From positions 1 through 9,833 of the forward strand of contig JAKLJM010000068.1 of NCBI GenBank assembly GCA_023151145.1: a stretch of 9,833 nt of DNA, written 5' to 3'. This document shows positions 1 to 6,296 of the stretch, in pieces (the first letter of the stretch is position 1; each line of letters begins with the position of its first letter). The stretch comes from Bacteriovoracaceae bacterium. GTDB taxonomy: Bacteria; Bdellovibrionota; Bacteriovoracia; Bacteriovoracales; Bacteriovoracaceae. The notes under the pieces were generated by a model. It did no database searches. It was not told the DNA's origin and saw only the letters and a list, made by a program, of their open reading frames with translations. The position numbers and the translations under genes are program-made.

Positions 1-386
1 TGATGATTGGAGATGGAGCCAATGATGCTCTCGCTCTTTCTTATGCAAAAGTGGGAGTGGCTGTTCAAGGAGCCATGGATATTAGTCTTAGAGCAAGTGA
101 TGTTTATCTTACGACACCAGGTATTCGTCCACTCTTTGATTTACTAACAATTTCTCGCGAAACCATGTACGTGATCTATCGCAATCTGGTTCTTTCTCTA
201 AGCTATAATACCCTTTCAGTCTTTGCGGTATTCCTAGGAATTATTTCTCCCCTAGTTGCCGCAATAATTATGCCCGTTAGTTCCTTAACTGTGTTATTAT
301 CCACTATCATAGGAACAAAAAAATTAAGAAGCATCTTTTCAATTGAAAAGAGAGCGATTCATCATGGAGAAGCAACATGGAAGTAG
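1..386 (+). CDS. ccoI: Copper-transporting P-type ATPase, CcoI/FixI type, C-terminal part only
   Basis: This is the 3' end of a P1B-type ATPase whose start lies before the window. In this family the pump moves Cu+ across the inner membrane to supply CuB of cbb3 oxidase. The visible part opens with the hinge motif GDGANDALAL, which closes the ATP-binding domain. Two membrane helices follow. The first carries Tyr-Asn (residues 68-69 counted from the Met at base 3) and the second carries Met-x-x-Ser-Ser (residues 90-94). These are the copper-site signatures of the last two helices in Cu+ ATPases. The protein ends in a short basic tail. The stop overlaps the ccoS start by 10 bp, so translation is probably coupled. 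CcoI rather than the generic CopA is chosen because ccoS and the oxidase genes follow directly. The metal-binding N-terminus, CPC motif and phosphorylated Asp cannot be seen. Confidence 0.93.
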   Translation, partial: MIGDGANDALALSYAKVGVAVQGAMDISLRASDVYLTTPGIRPLFDLLTISRETMYVIYRNLVLSLSYNTLSVFAVFLGIISPLVAAIIMPVSSLTVLLSTIIGTKKLRSIFSIEKRAIHHGEATWK

Positions 387-583
387 TTTGGGTTCTCGTT
401 CCATTTGCCATATTTTTAGGAGGATTTTTCCTCGCAGGCTTTTTTTGGATGACCAATCGCGGCCAATATGACGATTTAGAAAGTCCACAACTTCGCATGT
501 TATTAGACGACCAAAAATCAGAAATTAAAAATAAACAAAGTCACAATCAATATCAACCTAACAGCAACAAGGAAAGACAATGA
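377..583 (+). CDS. ccoS: cbb3 oxidase maturation protein CcoS
   Basis: A 68-residue protein with one N-terminal membrane helix (about residues 3-24). The family signature follows: Trp/Asn-Arg-Gly-Gln-Tyr-Asp-Asp-Leu-Glu, then Pro, Arg and Leu-Leu-Asp-Asp (residues about 24-45). CcoS proteins are needed to insert haem b and copper into the catalytic subunit of cbb3 oxidase; that role is known for the family and not visible here. The tail after residue 46 is polar, rich in Asn, Gln and Lys, and probably disordered. A GGAGA site at 366-370 lies 6 nt before the ATG, inside the end of ccoI. The stop shares an ATGA with the next gene, giving tight coupling to the oxidase subunits. Confidence 0.92.
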   Translation: MEVVWVLVPFAIFLGGFFLAGFFWMTNRGQYDDLESPQLRMLLDDQKSEIKNKQSHNQYQPNSNKERQ

Positions 584-2736
584 GCTCGACACATTCTCAG
601 AACTCTTCTTTGACTAGGCGATTAGAAACTTTTTCTTACGATGATCAAATCGTAAGATGGTTTGTCATTGCTACCGTCATTTGGGGAGCGGTTGCCCTTT
701 TACTAGGAACAACCATTGCATTTCAATTAGCGTATTGGAAAGTTAACGGACTTGGAGACCTACCATGGATTACATTTGGTAGACTTCGTCCCCTACACAC
801 CAACGCTGCGATTTTCGCATTTTGTGGAAACGCAATTTTCGCCGGTATCTATTACTCGACACAGCGACTACTAAAGACTCGTCTTTTTAGTGACGCCCTT
901 TCACGCATCCACTTTTGGGGATGGCAATTAATTATTGTTGCCGCTGCCCTCACTCTTCCTTTTGGTTTCACCCAAGGAAAAGAGTACGCCGAACTAGAAT
1001 GGCCAATTGATATTGCTATTGCTGGTATTTGGGTTGTGTTTGCTATTAACTTTTTTGGTACATTAAAGGTTCGTCGCGAAAGACATATCTATGTTGCCAT
1101 TTGGTTTTATATTGCAACGATCATCACTGTAGCCGTTCTTCACATCTTTAACTCACTTTCACTGCCAGTTGATTTTCTAAAATCATACTCAGTGTATGCA
1201 GGGGTTCAAGATGCTCTTGTTCAATGGTGGTACGGACACAATGCCGTTGCCTTTTTCTTAACAACACCATTTTTAGGTTTAATGTATTACTTCGTACCGA
1301 AGGCTGCAAATCGTCCAGTTTATTCTTATAGACTTTCGATTATTCACTTTTGGTCTCTGGTTTTCATTTATATTTGGGCCGGCCCACACCACCTTTTATA
1401 TACTTCTTTACCTGAATGGGCACAGACTGTCGGAATGGTTTTCTCGGTTTCACTTTGGGCACCAAGCTGGGGGGGGATGATCAACGGATTACTAACTCTT
1501 CGTGGAGTTTGGAATAAAGTTAGAACTGATCCTGTTTTAAAATTGATGGCCACAGCCGTTACTTTTTACGGTATGTCGACATTTGAAGGTCCACTACTTT
1601 CAATTAAATCAGTAAATGCAATTGCCCACTATACTGACTGGATTCCAGGACACGTTCACGCTGGAACTATTGGTTGGAACTACATGCTTACAGCAGGGGT
1701 TCTGTACTTTCTTGTCACAAAATTATGGCGCACAGAAATTTATTCAAAAAAATTAGCTGAAACACAATTCTGGCTAGCAACAATTGGTCTTGTTCTTTAT
1801 ATCACTTCAATGTGGGCTGCAGCTTTCACTCAATCTGCAATGTGGAGAGCAATCGATGAAACTGGAAAATTAGTCTATCCAAACTTCATTGAAACCGTTG
1901 TGAAAATTGTTCCAATGTACTGGGTAAGAGCATTTGGTGGTACATTTGTTTTCATCTCATTCATCATTATGATGTACAACCTTTATATGACTGCTAAAAA
2001 AGGTTCAGTTGTCGATGGAGAAAAACTAGAAGCATACGCTCTAGATGAATCTTCAATTGAAAAAAATGCAAAACCACATAGAAAGCTAGAAGGCTTAACT
2101 TTAGTTTTCTCTGTTCTCTCTCTTCTTGCCATCTTAGTTGGATCAATGATTGAGTTAATTCCAACCATCATGTCATATAACTACGTCATCCAAAAAGCGG
2201 AAGTAAAACCTTATACTCCACTTGAAATTCTAGGTCGTGACATTTACGTAAGAGAAGGATGTTATACATGTCACTCTCAAACAATTCGTCCTATGGCCCA
2301 TGAAGTTCTTCGTTACGGTAAACCATCTGAAGCCTTTGAATTTATCTACGACCATCCTTTCCAATGGGGATCAAAAAGAACTGGTCCAGATCTTCATCGC
2401 GTAGGTGGAAAGTATCCAGACATGTGGCACTATAGACATATGTGGGATCCACGTGAAGTTGTTCAAGGCTCAATCATGCCTCGTTATAAGTGGTTATTTA
2501 ATAGTAAAATTAACTACAACACTCTACCGAAAAAATTAGAAGTTATGGCCACTTTTGGTGTTCCTTATTCACCTGAAGAACTCCAAAATGGTGTAGCGCT
2601 CGCAGAAGCGCAAGCAAAAACCATAACTGAAGGTCTAGTGAAATCTGGTGCTCCAAGTGATGTCGGCAATAAAGAAATCGTTGCCTTGATTGCTTATCTT
2701 CAGCGCCTCGGAACAGATTACGGGAGAATTAAGTAA
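580..2736 (+). CDS. ccoNO: Fused cbb3 cytochrome c oxidase subunits I and II (CcoN-CcoO)
   Basis: A 718-residue fusion of the catalytic subunit CcoN (about residues 1-475) and the monohaem c subunit CcoO (about 504-718), joined by a charged linker (about 474-503). It reduces O2 to water at the inner membrane. All expected ligands are visible: His73 and His360 for low-spin haem b, His358 for haem b3, and His220, His270 and His271 for CuB. Tyr264 sits six residues before His270, as the cross-linked Tyr does in the family. Glu336 in FEGP matches the conserved Glu near the active site. These residues sit at a constant offset of 13 from my recollection of Pseudomonas stutzeri CcoN numbering. The CcoO part has a membrane anchor (about 505-530), a haem site Cys561-x-x-Cys564-His565, and a likely axial Met633 in SIMPRY. 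The ATG shares ATGA with ccoS and is preceded by AAGGAAAG. Two neighbouring GGG codons create a G8 tract at 1469-1476. Confidence 0.97.
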   Translation: MSSTHSQNSSLTRRLETFSYDDQIVRWFVIATVIWGAVALLLGTTIAFQLAYWKVNGLGDLPWITFGRLRPLHTNAAIFAFCGNAIFAGIYYSTQRLLKTRLFSDALSRIHFWGWQLIIVAAALTLPFGFTQGKEYAELEWPIDIAIAGIWVVFAINFFGTLKVRRERHIYVAIWFYIATIITVAVLHIFNSLSLPVDFLKSYSVYAGVQDALVQWWYGHNAVAFFLTTPFLGLMYYFVPKAANRPVYSYRLSIIHFWSLVFIYIWAGPHHLLYTSLPEWAQTVGMVFSVSLWAPSWGGMINGLLTLRGVWNKVRTDPVLKLMATAVTFYGMSTFEGPLLSIKSVNAIAHYTDWIPGHVHAGTIGWNYMLTAGVLYFLVTKLWRTEIYSKKLAETQFWLATIGLVLYITSMWAAAFTQSAMWRAIDETGKLVYPNFIETVVKIVPMYWVRAFGGTFVFISFIIMMYNLYMTAKKGSVVDGEKLEAYALDESSIEKNAKPHRKLEGLTLVFSVLSLLAILVGSMIELIPTIMSYNYVIQKAEVKPYTPLEILGRDIYVREGCYTCHSQTIRPMAHEVLRYGKPSEAFEFIYDHPFQWGSKRTGPDLHRVGGKYPDMWHYRHMWDPREVVQGSIMPRYKWLFNSKINYNTLPKKLEVMATFGVPYSPEELQNGVALAEAQAKTITEGLVKSGAPSDVGNKEIVALIAYLQRLGTDYGRIK

Positions 2737-2909
2737 TGAAAAGTGAAGTTTTGAGTCGTTTTGATATGCCCTCACTTCCCTTAATCGCCCTCATTTTATT
2801 TGTGGTGGTGTTTATTGGATATACGTGGTGGACTCTTAAGCCTTCGAGAAAGTCTTATTTTGAAGACGCCTCGAAACTTCCTTTTGAAGATGACAAAAGT
2901 AAAAATTGA
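2736..2909 (+). CDS. ccoQ: cbb3 oxidase small subunit CcoQ/FixQ
   Basis: A 57-residue gene starting in the TAATG junction with ccoNO (1-bp overlap) and ending in TGA 12 nt before ccoP. Residues about 14-32 form a single membrane helix ending in Tyr-Thr-Trp-Trp. A cytoplasmic tail follows with the CcoQ-like pattern Lys-Pro-Ser-Arg-Lys, then Tyr-Phe-Glu-Asp-Ala and Leu-Pro-Phe-Glu-Asp-Asp (residues 35-53). CcoQ/FixQ subunits bind no cofactor and stabilise the association of CcoP with the core oxidase. The position between subunits II and III, the tail signature and the length all agree with this call. It is easy to miss because it falls below usual ORF length cut-offs. Confidence 0.9.
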   Translation: MKSEVLSRFDMPSLPLIALILFVVVFIGYTWWTLKPSRKSYFEDASKLPFEDDKSKN

Positions 2910-2921
2910 GGGAGACAATTT

Positions 2922-3575
2922 ATGAGTGATAATCATTCAAATACAAATGAACCAAAATTACATGTCGAGGAAGATGAAAAACATCTGCTCCTCGACCACA
3001 ATTACGATGGTATCCATGAGCTAGACCACAACTTACCAAACTGGTGGCAGTTTACGTTTTATGGAGCAATCGTATTCTCTGTTTTTTATTTTATTTTTTA
3101 TCAATTCTTAGGCGGCCCAACTTTAAGAGATGAATTCAAAAAGGAATACTCTAAAATTGAAGCCCTCCAAGCTGAGATGAAAAAGAAAAGTGGCGGTTTT
3201 GATCCAGAACTTTACGCTAAAATTGTTGCCGATGGTGGTGTAAAAAAAGGTGAAGAAGTATTCGTTGCTAACTGCGTGGCTTGTCACAAAGAGCAAGGGA
3301 TCGGAGACATCGGACCAAATTTAACTGATAAATACTGGATTAACTCAAAAGGAACTCCAGAAACAAACTATCCTGTCGTTTTTAACGGTGTACCTGAAAA
3401 TGGGATGCCTACATGGGCCGGGGTAATTTCTACTGAAGAGATTTATCAAGTTATTTCTTATGTTCAAACCCTACACAATAAAAATCTTCCAGGAAAAGAG
3501 CCACAAGGCGAAGCCGTCGAAGATAACGCAGCTACAACTGAAGGGGCGGCCACAGACGCTCCTCAAGCACAGTAA
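2922..3575 (+). CDS. ccoP: cbb3 oxidase subunit III, one-haem CcoP
   Basis: A 217-residue membrane-anchored c-type cytochrome that would pass electrons to the oxidase core. The N-terminal CcoP signature is present: Asp-His-Asn-Tyr-Asp-Gly-Ile and Asn-Leu-Pro-Asn-Trp-Trp (residues about 25-42), followed by one membrane helix (about 43-63). A charged helical spacer (68-90) leads to one cytochrome c domain, with Cys118-x-x-Cys121-His122 and a likely axial Met162 in GMPTW. Gly-Pro-Asn-Leu-Thr-Asp and Tyr-Trp after the haem site match the first (membrane-proximal) haem domain of ordinary CcoP. Most CcoP proteins have about 300 residues and two CxxCH sites; the second domain is absent here. In its place is an acidic, Ala-rich tail (about 190-217). 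A GAGGGAGA ribosome site precedes the ATG. The gene closes the first transcription unit, just before a strong terminator. Confidence 0.93.
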   Translation: MSDNHSNTNEPKLHVEEDEKHLLLDHNYDGIHELDHNLPNWWQFTFYGAIVFSVFYFIFYQFLGGPTLRDEFKKEYSKIEALQAEMKKKSGGFDPELYAKIVADGGVKKGEEVFVANCVACHKEQGIGDIGPNLTDKYWINSKGTPETNYPVVFNGVPENGMPTWAGVISTEEIYQVISYVQTLHNKNLPGKEPQGEAVEDNAATTEGAATDAPQAQ

Positions 3576-3585
3576 TTTGAGTTTT

Positions 3586-3616
3586 AGAGAGGACCGATAA
3601 GGTCCTCTCTTTTTTT
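3586..3616 (+). terminator. Rho-independent terminator after ccoP
   Basis: Arms AGAGAGGACC (3586-3595) and GGTCCTCTCT (3601-3610) form a perfect 10-bp stem with a GATAA loop. A run of T follows directly (3611-3616, continuing after one C). It begins 11 nt after the ccoP stop and separates the ccoI-ccoP unit from ccoG. Confidence 0.95.
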
Positions 3617-3667
3617 CTTTCATTCAATTTTTAAAATTATGCTCCAAAACATAACCAAACTCAGACA

Positions 3668-3688
3668 TTTGTTTTATAATTAAACAAA
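3668..3688 (+). promoter_or_regulatory. Candidate ccoG promoter -10 inside an inverted repeat
   Basis: A consensus TATAAT at 3675-3680 lies 32 nt before the ccoG ATG. No acceptable -35 hexamer sits 16-19 bp upstream, and there is no extended TG. The -10 is framed by a perfect inverted repeat, TTTGTTT (3668-3674) and AAACAAA (3682-3688). This may be an operator, but the arms are AT-rich and could arise by chance. Confidence 0.45.
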
Positions 3689-3712
3689 CAGAAATTAACA
3701 AAAGAAGTATTT

Positions 3713-5158
3713 ATGACAGATCATAACGACACCTCTACACCTCAAAAAACAAAAAACCGTTTTGAACTCCACTCTGAAAGATTAGCGACAACTGATGAGC
3801 ATGGAAATCGCATTTATATATTCCCGGAAGACGTAACTGGTCTTTGGAAAACTTATCGAACTTATTTTTACTGGTTCCTAATTGTTCTTTATATGATTGT
3901 TCCTTGGATTTATGTAAAAGGTAAGCCTCTGCTCTTTTTAGATATTATGAATAGAGAATTCACTTTTATTGGTAACACTTTCCACGGAATGGAACCAATA
4001 ATCATTTTCCTTGCGCTGGTTTCAGGTTTATTTTTTCTAGCCTTTATGACTTCCGTGTTCGGACGAGTATGGTGTGGCTGGGCTTGCCCACAAACTGTTT
4101 ATATTCAAACTATTTTTTTAGGAATCGAAAAATTTATCGAAGGCAGTGCTCGAAAAAGAAAAGAATTAGAAGACGCTCCTTGGAATATTGAAAAAATATT
4201 TAAGCGAACTATAAAATGGATTCTCTTCACTATTGTTTCACTTCATATCACCCATACGGCCATCGGCTATTTTATCGGTCCCCGTGAATTACTATCAATG
4301 AGTTTAGGATCTCCCTTTGAAAACTGGGGAGTCTTCACAGCAGTCATGATTGTAACGGCCATTATACTTTTTGATTTTGGTTGGTTTCGTGAACAATTTT
4401 GTATCATCATGTGTCCCTATGGAAGAATTCAATCCGTCATGATGGATGAAAATTCTATGGTCATTGCTTATGACAAAAAACGTGGTGAGCCACGAAGAGG
4501 AACGACCCCTAAAGAAAATGAGGGTGATTGTATCAACTGCTATAACTGTGTCAAAGTTTGTCCAACCGGAATTGATATTAGAAGAGGAAATCAGCTAGAG
4601 TGTATCGCTTGTACAAATTGTATTGATGCTTGTGATGACATCATGGAAAAAGTAGGTAAACCAAAAGGTTTAATTAGATATTCCACTGAAAATGCTTTAA
4701 ACGGTAAACCTCAAAATCTTCTACATGCTAGACCAATCATCTATATTATTGCCTCCTTATTCTTTTTAGTTGCATTTATCGTTGTTATTTTCAATAGCCA
4801 AAATCTCAAAGTGCAATTCATTAGAAATATTGGAGCTCCTTATAATGTTGTCAAAGAAGCTAGTGGAGAATCCAAAGTACTTAACATGTACAATTTAAAA
4901 TTTATTCATCAAGGTGATAAAGTTTATCATTTGTCATACAAAACAAGTGATCCTACTGTTCAATTTATCACACCAAGAATTCCAACTAAGATTGATAAAC
5001 CAGAAATGAAAGTGCCCTTCTTCTTAAAGTTTGACTCTGCTATTTTAGTGAATGGTTCCAAAGTCATCACCTTTGAAGTTTATGACGGTGAAGACGAAGC
5101 GACTCGTGAACTTGTTTATAGTCAGGAGGTCACACTTGTTGGACCTATTACAAAATAG
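3713..5158 (+). CDS. ccoG: CcoG/FixG/RdxA-type membrane iron-sulfur protein for cbb3 oxidase assembly
   Basis: A 481-residue inner-membrane protein. CcoG family members carry iron-sulfur clusters, and a role in reducing Cu(II) to Cu(I) for cbb3 assembly has been described. The sequence has several membrane helices (about 50-67, 94-115, 167-188, 206-222, 340-361). A WCGWACPQ motif (Cys121, Cys125) and a second Cys pair (Cys230, Cys234 in CIIMCPYGR) lie near helix ends. A double [4Fe-4S] ferredoxin domain has Cys273, 276, 279 and 283, then Cys297, 300, 303 and 307. The C-terminal 110 residues after the last helix look like the beta-rich Ig-like domain typical of the family. The ribosome site is AAGAAG before ATG 3713. 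The gene starts a new unit after the ccoP terminator and overlaps the next gene by 23 bp. Confidence 0.95.
   Translation: MTDHNDTSTPQKTKNRFELHSERLATTDEHGNRIYIFPEDVTGLWKTYRTYFYWFLIVLYMIVPWIYVKGKPLLFLDIMNREFTFIGNTFHGMEPIIIFLALVSGLFFLAFMTSVFGRVWCGWACPQTVYIQTIFLGIEKFIEGSARKRKELEDAPWNIEKIFKRTIKWILFTIVSLHITHTAIGYFIGPRELLSMSLGSPFENWGVFTAVMIVTAIILFDFGWFREQFCIIMCPYGRIQSVMMDENSMVIAYDKKRGEPRRGTTPKENEGDCINCYNCVKVCPTGIDIRRGNQLECIACTNCIDACDDIMEKVGKPKGLIRYSTENALNGKPQNLLHARPIIYIIASLFFLVAFIVVIFNSQNLKVQFIRNIGAPYNVVKEASGESKVLNMYNLKFIHQGDKVYHLSYKTSDPTVQFITPRIPTKIDKPEMKVPFFLKFDSAILVNGSKVITFEVYDGEDEATRELVYSQEVTLVGPITK
5124..5138 (+). promoter_or_regulatory. Ribosome site and TTG start of the TauE/SafE-like gene
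   Basis: AGGAGG at 5124-5129 lies inside the end of ccoG, 6 nt before an in-frame TTG at 5136. The longest open frame starts at ATG 5052 but would add 28 polar, basic residues not expected for the family, and it lacks a comparable ribosome site. The TTG start is therefore preferred. Confidence 0.8.
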
Positions 5159-5873
5159 TTCCAGTTATCTTCCGTGGCTATCATTCATTGCAGGCTTCTC
5201 AGGAAGCCTGCATTGTTTAGCAATGTGTGGTGGTTTAGTTACCGCTAGCTGTGAGACATCTGAAGATGTGTATCGTTATCAATTTGGCAGACTCTTTGGA
5301 TATTTATTTTTAGGATTTTTTGCCGGACTTTTAGGATCTCTTTTTAAAATTCAAACAGAAAACCTCTATCTCACCATCATCCCAAGTCTAATGATAGGAT
5401 TTCTCTTTTTATGGTGGGGAATTGAAGGAGTTCAAGGTAAAAAATCTGAAATTCCAACACCCACTTTTCTGCAAACACTTTATCGAATGATTTGGGGGCG
5501 ATGGATAAGAAACAATCCATCAACAAATATGAAATCCTTTCTCATCGGATTTTTGTCTATTCTTCTTCCCTGCGGACTATTATATGGAGTGGTTTTAGGC
5601 TTAGTTACATTTGAGCATTCTTTTAAAGCACTCTATAGTATGTTTTTTTTCTGGCTCGGAACTCTTCCTTCAATGGTTATTGCTCCGAAAATGATGACAA
5701 AATTTTTAAAACCGATTAAAGAAAAATTGCCGCGAACTTTTGGAATATTATTAATGCTGATTGGATTGGCGACTATTAGTGCACGCACCATTCAGTTTGA
5801 AAAAAACATCCAGATGCGTGCCAAAGAAAGTACAAAACTCTTAAATTCTAGTGATAATTTAATGTGCCATTAA
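5136..5873 (+). CDS. TauE/SafE (DsbD_2/UreH-like) family membrane protein next to cbb3 genes
   Basis: A 245-residue polytopic membrane protein, about six helices, from the TTG start. The family is often annotated as sulfite exporter TauE/SafE, but members beside cco genes are thought to handle metals or help oxidase maturation; the substrate here is unproven. The first helix holds the family motif Gly-Ser-Leu-His-Cys-Leu-Ala-Met-Cys-Gly-Gly, with one His and two Cys that could bind metal. The second half has Leu-Leu-Pro-Cys-Gly-Leu-Leu-Tyr-Gly, a matching Cys motif expected of the pseudo-symmetric fold. A late Cys-His pair ends the protein. The start lies inside ccoG (23-bp overlap), so expression is coupled to ccoG. 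The stop is 4 bp from the stop of the opposing gene. It occupies the place where ccoH is often found but does not resemble CcoH, which has one helix. Confidence 0.85.
   Translation: MLDLLQNSSSYLPWLSFIAGFSGSLHCLAMCGGLVTASCETSEDVYRYQFGRLFGYLFLGFFAGLLGSLFKIQTENLYLTIIPSLMIGFLFLWWGIEGVQGKKSEIPTPTFLQTLYRMIWGRWIRNNPSTNMKSFLIGFLSILLPCGLLYGVVLGLVTFEHSFKALYSMFFFWLGTLPSMVIAPKMMTKFLKPIKEKLPRTFGILLMLIGLATISARTIQFEKNIQMRAKESTKLLNSSDNLMCH
5189..5212 (+). other. Perfect 10-bp hairpin within the TauE/SafE-like coding start
   Basis: Arms TGCAGGCTTC (5189-5198) and GAAGCCTGCA (5203-5212) pair perfectly around a TCAG loop. It begins 53 nt after the TTG start and 31 nt after the ccoG stop. No T run follows, so it is not a standard terminator. 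It may pause ribosomes or protect the mRNA end. The arms encode part of a conserved motif region, so coincidence is possible. Confidence 0.5.
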
Positions 5874-5877
5874 AATC

Positions 5878-6204
5878 TTAGGCCGATTTTTTAGCTTCCT
5901 TCCACAAACCTAAGAAAATAAAAACTATAATTAAAACGAATACAAAAACGTGAATCACTTCCACTGACATTGTCGAAAGTTCAGAAGCCGTCGGTCTTAA
6001 TGGTTCAAGTTTAGCTTTTACTGGAACAATGGATGTTGGATAAGCACCATCGGCCGATTTCACAACGCTTTCCGCAGTCACTTCAGATGAGACTTCGACT
6101 TTTTGAGTTTCAGTTGTCGTTGTCGTTGTTTCTGTCGTTGTTTCAGTTGCAGCAGGAGTTGCGACTGTATCAACATTTTCTGGTGCATTTGTATTGTTGT
6201 CCAT
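5878..6204 (-). CDS. Small Thr-rich single-pass membrane protein, unknown function
   Basis: A 108-residue protein I do not recognise. Residues 1-50 are acidic and dominated by Thr, with a low-complexity run of Thr and Glu at 20-33. A Pro-containing stretch (55-78) leads to one strong hydrophobic helix (about 82-101) ending in a basic tail, Trp-Lys-Glu-Ala-Lys-Lys. By the positive-inside rule the tail would be cytoplasmic and the Thr-rich part periplasmic, without a cleaved signal. A GAGAGGA ribosome site lies a few bases before the ATG, which supports real translation. A good promoter candidate lies at 6243-6271. It is the last gene of the minus-strand group, 92 bp after the cytochrome gene. 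The size and helix recall small oxidase subunits, but there is no sequence signature for that. Confidence 0.72.
   Translation of the reverse strand: MDNNTNAPENVDTVATPAATETTTETTTTTTETQKVEVSSEVTAESVVKSADGAYPTSIVPVKAKLEPLRPTASELSTMSVEVIHVFVFVLIIVFIFLGLWKEAKKSA
6106..6147 (-). repeat. Low-complexity Thr/Glu codon repeat
   Basis: Fourteen codons of ACN with interspersed GAA (residues 20-33 of the small membrane protein) make a degenerate trinucleotide repeat. On the + strand it reads as repeated GTT, GTC and TTC units. Such tracts can vary in length between strains. Confidence 0.6.
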
Positions 6205-6234
6205 GAAATCCTCTCGCCCTAAATAATTTGATGA

Positions 6235-6264
6235 TATGCCTCATTTTAAAAGAAATGAGGCATA
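6235..6264. repeat. Perfect 12-bp inverted repeat upstream of the Thr-rich gene
   Basis: Arms TATGCCTCATTT (6235-6246) and AAATGAGGCATA (6253-6264) match perfectly around a 6-nt gap. No T run follows on either strand, so a standard terminator is unlikely. On the minus strand the repeat fills the space from just after the candidate -35 through the -10 to near +1, which suits an operator. In RNA it would form a stable hairpin and could also weakly terminate or protect the upstream cytochrome transcript. Confidence 0.75.
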
Positions 6265-6271
6265 AAATCAA
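6243..6271 (-). promoter_or_regulatory. Candidate sigma-70 promoter for the Thr-rich membrane protein
   Basis: On the minus strand, TTGATT (6271-6266) is followed after exactly 17 bp by TAAAAT (6248-6243). These match the -35 and -10 consensus at 4 of 6 and 5 of 6 bases. The predicted start near 6236 would give a leader of about 30 nt. The 12-bp inverted repeat covers this promoter. Confidence 0.55.
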
Positions 6272-6296
6272 CGATCTGACAGAGCTAATTTAAATG

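Noticed and set aside
307..498. 63-residue minus-strand open frame over ccoI/ccoS
   Set aside because: It is antisense to two well-supported genes, and its composition matches a shadow frame with no recognisable domain.
1368..1553. 61-residue minus-strand open frame within ccoNO
   Set aside because: It is antisense to the strongly conserved catalytic region and has no independent support.
1983..2171. 62-residue minus-strand open frame within ccoNO
   Set aside because: It is a shadow frame over the fusion linker with no ribosome site or domain seen.
3626..3638. AATTTT-T-AAAATT palindrome upstream of ccoG
   Set aside because: It is pure A/T in an AT-rich spacer, so it is expected by chance.
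5052..5135. Upstream extension of the TauE/SafE-like gene from ATG 5052
   Set aside because: It would overlap ccoG by over 100 bp, has no good ribosome site, and encodes polar residues before the first expected helix. TTG 5136 has AGGAGG at ideal spacing.
5858..5874. Stem TTTAATG/CATTAAA at the convergent gene ends as a terminator
   Set aside because: It is only 7 bp with two G-C pairs and no T run on either strand, too weak to call. How the convergent transcripts end is unresolved.
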